Shown: piece after piece, positions 34,985-49,220 of the stretch | Numbering within the stretch: the first letter of the stretch is position 1 | How the letters are laid out: each line of letters opens with the position of its first letter | DNA from: Tipula vernalis | Lineage: Eukaryota; Arthropoda; Insecta; Diptera; Tipulidae | Assembly (NCBI GenBank): GCA_958295665.1 | Contig: OY282558.1 | Location: 28,479,045-28,543,044 of the forward strand | Length of the DNA: 64,000 nt | Reading direction: 5' to 3' | Notes under the pieces: generated by a model | What the model saw: only the letters and a program-made list of their open reading frames with translations | What the model was told of the DNA's origin: nothing | Database searches by the model: none | Translations under genes and position numbers: made by a program

Positions 34985-35694
34985 ACAATCCTATGTCGTT
35001 GTTGGCAAACGTTGGTGGCCTAAGATGTAGTAAGCGACGCCTTTTAATGTCCGCGGTACAATCCGTTTTTCTGTACGGAGCAGAGTTATGTTCAGATTCT
35101 TTGAACAAGCAGATTAACCGGAAGCGACTATCGGTAAGTGCGGAGAAGGAGGACCTTAGGGGTTGCGGTGTCACATCGCACAGTCTCCGAAGCAGTCATA
35201 TTGGTAGTAGTGGAGTGCATTCCTATCCACCCCTTGGCTAAAGATCGCAAATCCATATACTTTGAAGAGGCGGAGGTCAACAAAAAAATAATGAGCCTGG
35301 GAGAAAGGTCTCGCACCTTAGATAACTGGCAGAAAGCCTGAGATCACGAAACCAACGGGAGATGGACAAGGAGATTCATTGAATAGCTGAGATCCTGGAT
35401 TGAGCGGACGCCCGGTGAGGTTGGTTGTTACCTCACACTATTCCTGACCTGGCCAAGGATATTCCCGCCAGTACCTACATAGAATGGAGGAAAATATTGT
35501 CACCAGAGTGCATATACTGCCCAGTTGTGATTGATGATGTGGAGCACATCTTTTTCGCGTGTGATAGTTGTGTCGCCCGAAAGCGAGGATTGGAGAAAGA
35601 AGAGGGAGCATGGTCCCTAGAGAGTGGCATGGAAATTAAGCTCCGTGGAGAGGATGGTTGGAGATATATCGAGGTGTACGTGGAATTTATTTAG
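34985..35694 (+). pseudogene. R1-clade-like LINE ORF2, C-terminal remnant
   Basis: Plus strand with frame changes. ANVGGLRCSKRRLLMSAVQS, then VFLYGAELCSDSL (34985-35110), then in another frame HRTVSEAVILVVVECIPIHP and LAKDRKSIYF (about 35175-35265), and finally, after a shift, SPECIYCPVVIDDVEHIFFA with CDSC (35500-35570), reaching the stop after 35690. The VSEAV...IPI-LA-ER motif and the C-X2-C...H-X-F-X-C-knuckle are typical of the C-terminus of R1-clade LINEs. RT catalytic motifs are absent, so this is only the 3' part. It is broken by at least two frameshifts and stops. Confidence 0.78.
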
Positions 35695-35787
35695 GTTTAC
35701 AAACAGCCTTCTTGAAATCAGAAAAATTGCACCGAAACAAAAAAATAAAGTATATTTAAACGAATAAAAATACATTATTTCAGAAAT

Positions 35788-35880
35788 TTTTTAATTTTCT
35801 TTTTCTACTCTACCTTGAATCAATTATATGATTCGTGGAACCACTAAATTCAAGGTAGAGCAGAAAAATAAAATAAAAAA
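35788..35880. repeat. small inverted repeat, ~30-bp arms
   Basis: CTACTCTACCTTGAAT in the left arm pairs with ATTCAAGGTAGAGCAG in the right arm, with T-rich/A-rich extensions. The loop is about 27 bases. It lies between the R1-like remnant and a dispersed repeat. Confidence 0.75.
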
Positions 35881-35884
35881 TAAA

Positions 35885-36095
35885 TTTGCTTACACAGGAA
35901 TAGCGCTGTGTGAATGTGACGAAGAAAAACTTGTAAGAGAATTTGACTGTGTTAGTATAATTCGCTAATAAAAACTACACAGTTCATTCTGTATATATAT
36001 GTAGAATGAAAATTGTGGTACAATCAGTCCAATAATCATAAGCGCATCAGTTCGAAACTGGATAAAATCCTTACAATTTTCGGAAATATTAACTT
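35885..36095. repeat. dispersed repeat shared with 43.68-43.93 kb
   Basis: Parallels 43680-43930 in the same orientation: TACACAGGAATAGCGCTGTG / TACACAGAAATAGAGCTGTG, then GTGGTACAATCAGTCCA / GTGGTATAATCAGTCCA, then CATCAGTTCGAAACTGGAT / CATCAATTCGAAACTGGAT. The 43-kb copy has an extra CGCGGCCTGATGAGAAG segment. The GATGAG...CGAAAC boxes resemble degenerate Penelope-type 3' ends. Confidence 0.7.
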
Positions 36096-36105
36096 CAAAA
36101 TAAAT

Positions 36106-36462
36106 TAATTGTTTTAGAAATTTCAACAAAATTTCAGACTTATTTACAAACAACGCAAGCGTTTTCGATCGCTTGGTGATCATCATCAGATATTCAATTT
36201 GCAAATAAAGACTAAAAAACAAAAGCATTTTTTTTTTATTAAAAAACTATCGAAATTGTTTTTATTTATATATTTTCACAATTAACAAGTTTTCACAAAC
36301 TTTTAATAAACTTTAAACAAATTATATACATTTTAAGAGAAAAAAGAAAGTTTTTTTAGTCTTTAGTTGCGAATTGAATATCTGATGATCCAAGTGATCG
36401 AAAACGTTTACATTTTGTAAATAAATCTGAATTTTTGTGGAAATTTCTAAAACAAAGTATTT
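36106..36462. repeat. inverted repeat with hammerhead-like boxes in each arm
   Basis: Arms 36106-36227 and 36352-36462 match in inverted orientation (TTGTTTTAGAAATTTC ... GAAATTTCTAAAACAA). The right arm on the plus strand reads CTGATGATC...GTGATCGAAAACG, and the left arm on the minus strand CTGATGATGATC...GCGATCGAAAACG. CTGATGA plus CGAAA with a pairing GATC/GATC between them recalls the terminal sequences of Penelope-like elements. No protein frame is present. Probably an inverted pair of Penelope-like ends. Confidence 0.65.
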
Positions 36463-36903
36463 TTATTAGTTTAAGTACAATTTAATTTTTTGTTTCGATG
36501 CAATTTTTCGGATTTGTGGTTTCAAGAAAGCTGTTTAATAACCTAAATAATTATTAATGATAGAATTATTTGTTCCTATAGGAACAACTGTAACTGCTGT
36601 GATCAAACCAAAGAAATATCGTCCGTGATACGATAATAAACGTAACAATCTTAAGAACAAGAAAGAAAAGACTTACAAAGACAATCTTAAGTTCTACTAA
36701 ATTAAATTTTTCTCCCAACGTCTTAAAAGCCTCTTGTTTTAATACTGTTTTTTGGTATTAAAGTTGGCCTTTTTCTTACTATTTTATAAAATGTGTGTGT
36801 TGCTAAGCTACACTTTTAATCCTTGGTGTAAAAGTAGGTATTTTTAATACTATAGGAGAAAAATATTATAGTGAAGACACAATAATATGTATAATGTATA
36901 TAT

Positions 36904-37850
36904 TACAAGTAAGTACAAATTATGTAATTAAAATTTCAAAATTGAAAGTAATTTTGTTGAAATATTTTGTGAAACTAAGGAGATCATGACTTTTGTTTGG
37001 TTTGACTATTGTAAGTGTCAAACTGCCAAGCTATAATTATAATATTTTTCTTGCGAACAAAATGTTTGAATCAGAAGATTTATCAAATTTACCTCCGGAT
37101 GTGGTTCAAACAGCAAAGGAAATTGTATTAAACCTATTGCCATCAAAATCACGTAAGATTTACGAGTGCGCATATAACCGATTTTTGAAGTGGTGTACTG
37201 AAAAAAATGTGCAATCTGGATTATATTCAGAAAGCGTTCTATTGGCATACTTTGCCAATTTGTCTACGAAGATGAAAAGTTCGACTCTTTGGGCGCAATA
37301 TTCTATGGTTAAGGCCACATTAAATTATAAAAATGGCGTAAACATCGAAAAATATTCCAAATTGCGAGCATTTTTAAAAAAACCGAATGTTGGTTACACA
37401 GCAAAAAAATCGAGGGTTCTCGATAAAGCACAAATCGACTTGTTTTTAAATTTTGCTCCCAAAGAGTCGAACTTTTCATCTTCGTAGACAAATTGGCAAA
37501 GTATGCCAATAGAACGCTTTCTGAATATAATCCAGATTGCACATTTTTTTCAGTACACCACTTCAAAAATCGGTTATATGCACACTCGTAAATCTTACGT
37601 GATTTTGATGGCAATAGGTTTAATACAATTTCCTTTGCTGTTTGAACCACATCCGGAGGTAAATTTGATAAATCTTCTGATTCAAACATTTTGTTCGCAA
37701 GAAAAATATTATAATTATAGCTTGGCAGTTTGACACTTACAATAGTCAAACCAAACAAAAGTCATGATCTCCTTAGTTTCACAAAATATTTCAACAAAAT
37801 TACTTTCAATTTTGAAATTTTAATTACATAATTTGTACTTACTTGTATAA
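36904..37850. mobile_element. palindrome made from the 5' end of a recombinase-like gene
   Basis: The left arm (36904 to about 37297) and right arm (about 37455-37850) are near-perfect inverted copies of about 390 bases, separated by about 160 bases. Each arm contains the leader (TTTGGTTTGACTATTGTAAG...), the ATG and about 80 codons of the same protein. The centre holds sequence present once, which continues that protein in the left-to-right direction. So an element with a coding gene was truncated and its 5' end duplicated in inverted orientation. A GC-core foldback starts 37 bases after the right arm. Confidence 0.85.
37062..37487 (+). pseudogene. tyrosine-recombinase-like N-terminal fragment
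   Basis: From the ATG at 37062 the frame reads MFESEDLSNLPPDVVQTAKE, then NLLPSKSRKIYECAYNRFLKWC, FANLSTKMKSSTLWAQYSMV, VNIEKYSKLRAFLKKPNVGY, SRVLDKAQIDLFLNFAPKE. It then runs into the opposite arm and stops. The pattern (LPxKSR-YE-Y--F-KWC, S-STLW-RYSM, a helix-rich ~110 residues, then the start of the next domain) is that of the core-binding (SAM-like) domain of tyrosine recombinases, as in integrase-like proteins common in arthropod genomes and in Crypton-type elements. The catalytic domain with its Arg/His/Tyr residues is lost. The reverse copy at 37309-37758 (minus) gives the same N-terminus. Family placement is by recall, not by search. Confidence 0.62.
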
Positions 37851-37886
37851 TTAGTTTATAATAAGCATTTCTTCGTTGAAGAAAAA

Positions 37887-38034
37887 ATAGTATGTGTTAT
37901 TCGGATTAAAAGTGACTTTGTTTGACTCGCAAATATTTGCTTTTGCTCGGCTACGCTGCGCTTCGCCTCGCATGCAAATATAATTGCTCGTCAAACAAAG
38001 TATCACTTTTAATCCTAATGACACAATGTACTAT
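37887..38034. mobile_element. GC-core foldback element (a)
   Basis: The ends are ATAGTATGTGTTATTCGG and (inverted) ATAGTACATTGTGTCATTAGG. The arms match through ATTAAAAGTGA and ACTTTGTTTGAC. The centre at 37945-37971, read on the minus strand, is GCGAGGCGAAGC + GCAGCGTAGCCGAGC: GAGGCGA and TAGCCGAG around a short GC-rich insert. It is far richer in GC than anything around it. No coding capacity. Confidence 0.82.
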
Positions 38035-38044
38035 AACCAAAATT

Positions 38045-38950
38045 TTAAAAGCTACTTTGAGATAAAGTATAAGAACTACATTAAAGATGTTAAGGAAAAA
38101 ATAAGAAAGGATTCAAAAGATTTTTAGAGCTTTTATAAAGAAAAACGTTAAAGTTAATGGTTACCCAGCGTGTATGACATTCAAGGAACGTAGATCTTGT
38201 GACCCATAGGATATCTCAAACACGTTTTCAGAGTTGTTTCAATCCATTTTTAAGCCTGAAGGCATTGATAAGTACCAAAATCCAAACATCGTAACCATAC
38301 TAATACCACGGATTAACTGCGGATATTCATTGAGCTCTAGAAGTATTCGGAGATGGATGTGGTCCTAATGGCATTCCAGCTTCATTATTAAAAGACGATG
38401 TTGGCAATTCTTTCGGTGTCAAATAATCAGAGATATAATTAAATTATTAATATTAATAATTAAATTATTTGAACTGGAATACTGACTTTGGGAAAACATT
38501 TGACTCTATTAGCTTCGAAACAGAAAATCAGAACTAATATAACCTATACTCAGCATCAACATTACCAAGTGTAAAAGTTTAAAGTTCCATCAAATAGTTA
38601 ACCCTGTCATACAATAATATTAAATTTAGGTTATACTCACAAACATATCACAAGACAACATTGCAAAATAGACGAGAGATTTTAAAGTGTTGGTTTATTG
38701 GAAATAGTGTACTTCGATCAAATCGATGCACCATCTTTTCTGGAGTCAATTAAAATAAAAGCCCCATTAAACAAAATTTCGTTTCCAACTTTTAAAATCC
38801 CGGCTTAAATAATGGTGATTCGTGAATCAATATTAGTAAAATATTAAATGGCCAAAATCAACACAAATATCTATACAAGCCGCGCTAGCCCAATAGATCG
38901 AACGGATCCCCTTCACGACCTTATTAACTATGTATTTATATTTTTTTAAA
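38045..38950 (+). pseudogene. internally deleted Jockey-like LINE ORF2
   Basis: Plus strand: KIRKDSKDF, stop, FYKEKRKVNGYPACMTFKER (about 38100-38195), then ISNTFSELFQSIFKPEGI (38210-38265), GDGCGPNGIPASLLKDDVGN (38348-38407), then after a large gap a C-terminal part with FLESIKIKAPLNKISFPTFK (38735-38805) and a degenerate NLxTxYARASPIDR-like end near 38880. FWS-----KR--NGYP-M---, then DGIP-SLL, and a C-terminal HPxK-RT-like block are the order found in Jockey-group LINEs. Essentially the entire RT catalytic core is missing and frames shift repeatedly. Confidence 0.6.
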
Positions 38951-39618
38951 GGATTTTGATTGGTTGGTGCAATTTATCAAAAAATATAATTTGAAAAAAC
39001 GCTTCAAAGCATGATTGTTTTAGATTTGTAGTGCAAAAATTTTAATTCACACCACGTTGAATTTTTCTTTAGAATTTTTTTGTTATTTTATCAAAAAAGC
39101 TGAATTAAAAGTACAATAATTAAATTTAAAATTATAAAAATATAATGAGGTCGTAAGGAGTCCTAACGTAAATAATTTACTTTCCATGTAACAAAACTAG
39201 CGCCGAAAGTGGCTCACTTCATAGAGTGAAAAAATTGTTGTTCGATAGTATAAATATTGCGTCACGAGCTATAACGCATGCCTTAATTATCCGAATGTGT
39301 AATAACCATCAAATGCGAACTTAATACGATACTTTTTCTACTTATGCATGTATTTTTATATTATTTTATTTAATATTTCCCCAATTTATTAATAAAATAT
39401 GCGCTCATGAATATTTATTTACGCACTTGGAAATGTATAGGGCATGGAATTTGTTTAATATAGCTAAAAAGCAAAAATTAATAAAACCAAAATCTATTAA
39501 GATAACGTTTTAATATTCTAATATGTTTTTGCTATGCGAAAATTAATTTAGCGTATTGGCATGGTATGAACTAGTGAGTAACGGATTCATTCCGTGGCTA
39601 TTAAATCAACCCGAAAAT
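38951..39618. other. AT-rich intergenic DNA
   Basis: Nothing recognisable beyond short open frames. Confidence 0.45.
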
Positions 39619-39728
39619 TAGTATATTATTCAACGAGCATATAATGATAGCTGTTATTCACGAAGATGAAGTTTACCGTAAATCATCTGAGTGAATAACA
39701 GCCATTATATGCGAGTAGAATACGATAC
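39619..39728. mobile_element. foldback element (b), core lost
   Basis: Starts TTAGTATATTATTCAACGAGC. Arms match through CATATAATGATAGCTGTTAT / ATAACAGCCATTATATG. The central GC hairpin of its sister at 39974-40109 is missing, with TTTACCGTAAATC in its place. The right end is GCGAGTAGAATACGATACTT. Confidence 0.75.
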
Positions 39729-39973
39729 TTTGTATTTTATTATCAAATCCTTTAAATAAACCTAAAATAATTTCCGTCAACATTTTGACGTCTCAGTTTA
39801 ATAATAATGAAAATGGCAAGAGACTACTAGATAAAATTTCAAAAATGAAATTTTTATTTGGTAGTAGTGAATAATGGAAGAAACGACTACTATATAAACT
39901 AGCAGTGAATAATGGATATCATTATAATTAAAAAAAAACGTATAATGAGTATATTATACGTTAGTCGTGGACA
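39729..39973. repeat. spacer shared with 55.97-56.26 kb (inverted)
   Basis: Includes CAACATTTTGACGTCTCAGTTT-like text, AGAGACTACTAGATAAAATT, GGTAGTAGTGAATAATGGA and TTAGTCGTGGACAATAG. The same blocks occur in reverse order and orientation between the two foldbacks at 55843-56360. So foldback-spacer-foldback is a repeated composite unit. Confidence 0.75.
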
Positions 39974-40109
39974 ATAGTATATTATTCAACAAGCATATAA
40001 TGGTGGCTGTTATTCACGAAGATGAAGTTTACCGACACGAGCCGATAGGCGAGTGTCGTAAATCATCTAAGTGAATAACAGCCATTATATGCGAGTAGAA
40101 TACGATAAT
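39974..40109. mobile_element. GC-core foldback element (c)
   Basis: Starts ATAGTATATTATTCAACAAGC. Arms of about 50 bases match its inverted end (ATCGTATTCTACTCGCATAT). The centre at 40033-40058 is CGACACGAGCC + GATA + GGCGAGTGTCG, itself a hairpin. Compare CACGAGGCGATAGCCGAGTG in copies (e) and (f). Confidence 0.83.
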
Positions 40110-40116
40110 TTTTACT

Positions 40117-40210
40117 TTTTTATTAATTTTTTTTTTTTGTTGAATATTAATTAATTCATGTAATATCTAATATGCTACCGGTGGTTAGACCATTTTAATT
40201 GTGTTTCAAA
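40117..40210. repeat. dispersed repeat, inverted copy of 43.58-43.68 kb
   Basis: GAATATTAATTAATTCATGT, then AATATGCTACCGGTGGTTAG and ACCATTTTAATTGTGTTTCA here equal the reverse complement of 43583-43675. One copy abuts a foldback, the other abuts the repeat shared with 35.9 kb. Confidence 0.8.
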
Positions 40211-43200
40211 GTATGCTTTTAGCAAGTATACGGAAACATGTTTAAAGTGATATTTTTTTCGATTGAATACAAATAACAAACCTATACATTTTTGTTTTCC
40301 CCTATGTTAAATATAAAAAAAATGCACCGACTGCTCGATTGAGAAAAATCTGGGCCCTTACAATTAAAATCGAATGTCATCGTTTTGAAACCGTTTTGTT
40401 ATAATCGTACTTTTGCATCGACGCATTCGTTAGTTAACGAAGTTTATTAACAAATTGTTTGGTTGTTCGACTGCTCTTGGTTCATAGCACTAAAAAACAT
40501 AATATAGATGGCGATCTAAAGAAACAATACGAAATTACATTGACTTTCAACAAGAGACGTTAATGAGCAATGACTAAATGACGGTCGATTTCAATAGTAA
40601 CGGCCCAGTTTTAGAACATAATCGTTATGATTTGTATAAGGTAATTCAAAATATTTTTATATATTAAGTATTTTTAGGGGAAATAACGTGTGTAACTCGC
40701 CCGCAAAGTGTTTTGTCGTGCTTGAAAGCCTGTCGATGACCCTCGGAGAGCAATTCCCAATACTTAACATTATATACTTATGTAAACGTGTACACAATGA
40801 ATTAATTTACTGATCTTTTAATTGGTGTATATCAAACATTTTGTTATTAGTATACATAACGTAGGCTGATTATTATTATTCTTATAAATGTTCTTATATT
40901 TATTTAAGTTTCACCGACGGGCCACGCATACAATAAAACGTCTTAATTTAGTTGATTCGTTCAATTATGAAATATCTATAAATTCGTTTGCGCATGTTTA
41001 AAAATAGATTAACTATAAGGCGTTGTGATGTATTGATTTTCGGCGAATCAGTCTTCGTTTAATGGATTTTCATGAAAGGAAATATCTTAGTATCGTCTTT
41101 ATTTTGTTTGCAGTCTTCATGCAATAATTATTTTGTTTATTACAACTGGACCGACCGTATCGCAGGTGGTTTTACTTTTATTTTAACGACCAGGGGTCGT
41201 GACGTGGGAGACTGTAAATTTAGACAATAATTGTAATTTTATCAACAATATTTAGTATTTTTTAAATGATATTTTATATCTTCTCTAAACGAGGATTAAG
41301 TCATTGATTAAAAATAACTTAAGAGATATTTTTTGGTTATGGTATGGTTTGTAATTTAAGAAAATCATATCCAATTAAAAGAAGCTGAAATTAATTTATT
41401 TTAATAAAACGCCACAGGTAGCTGTTATGTTCAACATGCACCTGTGTTTGGGTTTTGTTATGGGTTTAATTTAGAATTTTTTAAAAAGGTGAAAATAAAT
41501 CAACAGGAGTTTATTTCGCTAAAGATTTGGTAATTATTTTTAAGGGGTTTTGTAATAAATTTCTGGTCCAATTTTCAATTTTAACGCGACATTTTTTTAT
41601 TAGTTTATTTAAAGCACCATATGGCGCTTGTGTCTAAATCATATTTGTATTTCAAATATACATATAGTAATAAAAATGTATAATTTATTCCCTATCGTGT
41701 ATATCAAAATACCACATACATATATGAAACAAAGAAAATATTAAATTTTTGTATCCTACACAAAACCAGATAAGATCGCCGAGGTCTTCTTAACAAATCA
41801 TAATAAAAGAAACTAAAACAAAACTAAAAAATTTCATTCATAATTTAAGTCACATTTATATGATTTATTAAACATTTCGTTCGTCTTGAGAGACTTTCGC
41901 GAATGAAACCAAAATAAATTTATAATATTTGAACATAAATAAATTTATGTTGTATAAAAACGTTATTTTTTCATGTTCGAAACTTAAACTATAAGAAACC
42001 GATTTATAAAGGTATTGGAATCAAAAGAATTTAGGTTGCGCTGCATAAATATTCATTTCATATACGACGGGTATGGATACAAAACTTGTCGTCGACATAT
42101 TTAAAAGATTTACACGGCGCGTTTCATTAATTTATTATTAAATTTACTTTATGATTATTATTTTAACAATATATGTAAATTAATAGGGAAGTAAATATGT
42201 ATAATAAATACATACATGGAAATTAGATATATCTTGAGGGAGTTTTATTTTATTTATTTTATTAATAAGTATAAGAAAATCATCAGTTAAAAGAAAGTAT
42301 GTTTTACACAAGATAAATAAATATGTATGTAGGTAATATAGATTACATACCTATTTTTTTAATTATATGATCGTGAAAGGGTGGGTGATGAAGTTTAATT
42401 TATTGTTTTTTATATGCGTGATAAAGAATGCAGGTGCGGAACTACATCAGGTTATGCATGAATCAGATTTTTGGATGTAGCATGTAAGGAATTTTTATGT
42501 AAGACGAAAGATTTTTACATCGTAATTGTAAATGCAAAATTTCTGTACGAGTCCTTCTAGGAGTGAAAATTTTACCTAAACTTCATTAAACTATTAATTT
42601 CGGTAGAATTGTGTAAAACTGCTTGAGACTAAGATGGTTAACCTTTAGAACACTTAAAACAATGTTTCGTTTGGAATGGTTTAACTTAATGCACACAAAT
42701 CATTAATTTCAGGAATACAAAAAATATTTTACAAAATATTACAAACCACCCGAAACCCATTTTTTTGTACACTACGAGAAGACTCCTAATAGATGTTAAT
42801 CCAACAGCGGCTACACAAAAACACCCTTGCATGAGAATCCATTTAATTATCACTTTATTACTGGCAAGCAAGATAGTCCTTAAGATATTTTCTACTAATA
42901 TTCCCACTACCATTGAGTGAAAATGGTGATGATGACTAGACAACTAAACAACTTCACTCATTTACATATGTTACTATAACAAATATGTAACTGTTAAGCC
43001 TCAAGATCTAAAATCAGGCAAACTTAGTTATAATTTTGTACGTAGTAATGTTTTAAAATTTGTTTACAGTTGAGTGTCGGAGTATTTGTCCGTTTCGGTT
43101 ATCTCTAGTTCCTATTTGGCTTTACGCCTGACACAAAAAACGATAGCTTCCTGCATATTTAGTCGGCAATATTAAAAATTACTTATTATATATTAAACAT

Positions 43201-43404
43201 TCAGTTTCACATACCTACTCACCTACTCACTCAGTAGTAAATAAACATTTAATTAGATTTATTTTAACCTGCTTATCATGATATTTATTTAATAATATTA
43301 AATTAATCGCCGGCTACAATATCAAAAATAAAAAAAACTACACTTTTTTTAATTAATCGACGCTAAACTGTGAGTTATACATTTTAGGATTTATGCTCAT
43401 ATGG
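40211..43404. other. AT-rich intergenic DNA, no gene seen
   Basis: No open frame worth calling. CTGGGCCCTTACAATTAAAA near 40350 and TAACGGCCCAGTTTTAGAAC near 40600 could be the ends of an old repeat, but the match is short. The minus frame 42686-42943 has no family resemblance I can see. Confidence 0.45.
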
Positions 43405-43932
43405 AACCGCGGCCTGATGAGAAGATTGATTTTTTCATAATCATAAGATCATCAGTTCGAAACTGGATTGAATTCTCTTACAATCTTCGGAACATATTAA
43501 AATCATACAATTGAATAAACAGAATTCTGTCTATTAGTCGGTTTCGTTGAATTACTGTTCGTAAATACTAATATACTTCTCGTGTTAATTGAAACACACT
43601 TAAAATGGTCTAACCACCGGTAGCATATTAGAAATTACATGAATTAATTAACATTCAACAAAAAATTAATAAAGAAAAAATTAGCGTACACAGAAATAGA
43701 GCTGTGTGAATATTGTGAAGAAGAAAAATTGTAAGAGATTTCATCTGTATTAGTACGATTCGCTAGTACTTAACGCACAGCACATTCTGAATATATAGAA
43801 TGTAAATTGTGGTATAATCAGTCCAGTCGCCGCGGCCTGATGAGAAGATTGATTTTTTCATAATCATAAGCTCATCAATTCGAAACTGGATTGAATTCTC
43901 TTACAATCTTCGGAACATATTAAAATCATATG
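43405..43932. repeat. repeat cluster with a ~100-bp direct duplication
   Basis: CCGCGGCCTGATGAGAAGAT through CTTACAATCTTCGGAACATA, ending TTAAAATCAT, occurs at 43405-43510 and again at 43833-43932. Between them lie the inverted dispersed repeat (43583-43675) and the repeat shared with 35.9 kb (43676-43930). The CTGATGAG and TTCGAAAC boxes again resemble Penelope-type termini. Confidence 0.75.
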
Positions 43933-44116
43933 GAACGTTAATGTATTGTTTATCTATTTAGGAAGCTGCGCTTAGCCAAACCAAATAAGTTCACATACTA
44001 TATTTCTCGATATAACACATAATTTAACATCTAAACCTTCTTAATGGTACAGAGTATAACTCTTCACTCCATATAATTTAGTTATTTGTAATTGCTTAAG
44101 TGAGCAACCCTTTCCT

Positions 44117-44232
44117 AGTTTAAATTGAACTATTGATGGATTTTTGAACTAGAATTAAACTTTTTCGTTTGAAATTAACCATTTTTATTTAAAAAAAATA
44201 GAAATATCCGTCAATAGTTTAATTTGAACTGA
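44117..44232. repeat. short hairpin repeat
   Basis: TTTAAATTGAACTATTGATGG at the left pairs with CCGTCAATAGTTTAATTTGA at the right, with about 55 bases between. It could be a tiny MITE. Confidence 0.6.
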
Positions 44233-44544
44233 CGAAGGAATAACACAACGTTGTTGTAAATTTTTATATTTTTATCAAAGGAATACATTCTCTCGAAGCG
44301 AAAAAGTTGAGTTACAACATGTTGGCCCATATAAAGGGAAAGTCGAAGGGTAAACGAAAAAATACGAATATCCCTATTTTGATCGAGAAAAATGAAATCT
44401 AAAAGGTTAAAACGAAAATCGCCTATACCTCAAACCTCATAGTTCGCTAATGAGATTATGAACATTTATGAATGTTAACGGTAGAAATCGTTCTAAAATT
44501 CGAGTAATGTGTATTTTCTTTAATAATAAAATAGTTATTTATAA

Positions 44545-44815
44545 TATTTATAAGATTGGAGAATCATCAAGACTAAGATGGCTAGGGCACGTAATTCTTT
44601 CAAAAAATCGGACCACTAAACAGGCCTTGGAGTCGGCGAAACGAATGAAAGTAGAACCTCGTGGGAGACCACCTTTTCGATGAATGGACGACTTAGAAAA
44701 GGGCCTAAACACCCTCAGTCACCGCCTCTGGCATTCGCTTACGGCGGATCGAACTATTTGGAAGAACATTATTGAGGCGACCAAATCCCTTTATGAGATG
44801 TAACGCCAGCGGAAA
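44545..44815 (+). pseudogene. LINE ORF2 C-terminal tail remnant
   Basis: The plus frame reads KIGESSRLRWLGHVILSKNR, then MKVEPRGRPPFR, stop, MDDLEKGLNTLSHRLWHSLT, ADRTIWKNIIEATKSLYEM. RLRWLGHV---, GRP--RW-DD-E-DL, and W---DR--W---V--A is the conserved C-terminus of RTE/other endonuclease-RT LINE proteins in animals. A TGA replaces the Trp after PPFR (RW). Nothing upstream is recognisable as RT. It is a 5'-truncated, dead copy. Confidence 0.68.
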
Positions 44816-48549
<3,734 letters not shown>

Positions 48550-49096
48550 TTTTTATTTTCCTATGAAACGTAAACAAACTTATATGGGATTTTAAAATGC
48601 ATTATTTTGTGTTGTCTTTATTTTCCATTTAAATGAAAAATTTTATTTATAAATATAGTATAAATAATTTGAAATTAAATATGTTGAATTGAAGCTTGCA
48701 AACAATTTTAATTGAAATTAATAAAATTTTAATTCACAATTTTGCATTTTTTATTCTCAAACATCGTCAGGCTTCGTTCTTTTTTTAAAAATTTCTTTTC
48801 GTAGATTACTTTTTTATTACTTTACCAACGCTACTACCTAAATAGTCGTGATTTATAATAAAACTAATCTAGTAATCTACGAAATGAAATTTAAAAAAAA
48901 ACACAAAACCAGACGATGATTGAGAATAAAAATCAATTTACTAAAATGCAAAATTATGAATTAAAATTTTATTAATTTCAATTAAAATTGTGTTCAAGCT
49001 GCAATTCAATATATTTCATATCAAATTATTTATATTTAAAAATAAAAATTTTCATTTAAATGGAAAATAAAGACGTTTACAATTCATAGGAAAATA
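48550..49096. repeat. large inverted repeat (P1), arms ~230-260 bp
   Basis: The left arm 48550-48810 begins ATTTTCCTATGAA and contains AATTGAAATTAATAAAATTT and TTCGTAGATTACT. The right arm 48870-49096 is the inverse (AGTAATCTACGAA ... TTCATAGGAAAAT). The spacer is about 60 bases. No protein motif is visible. Its right end directly touches foldback (d). Confidence 0.85.
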
Positions 49097-49220
49097 ATAG
49101 TATATTATACACCAAGGTTGAAAGGTATGCTATTATAGCCCGAACGAATTTATAACCCGGGACGCGGAGCGTCGAGGCGAGGTCTATACTAGCACTTCTC
49201 AAGCTTGGTGTATATACTAT
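49097..49220. mobile_element. GC-rich-centre foldback element (d)
   Basis: The ends ATAGTATATTATACACCAAG and (inverted) ATAGTATATACACCAAG match. The centre has CCCGGGACGCGGAGCGTCGA + GGCGAGGTC. It shares the ATAGTATATTAT terminus with (b) and (c), but the core is only partly similar (GAGGCGA). Confidence 0.75.
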
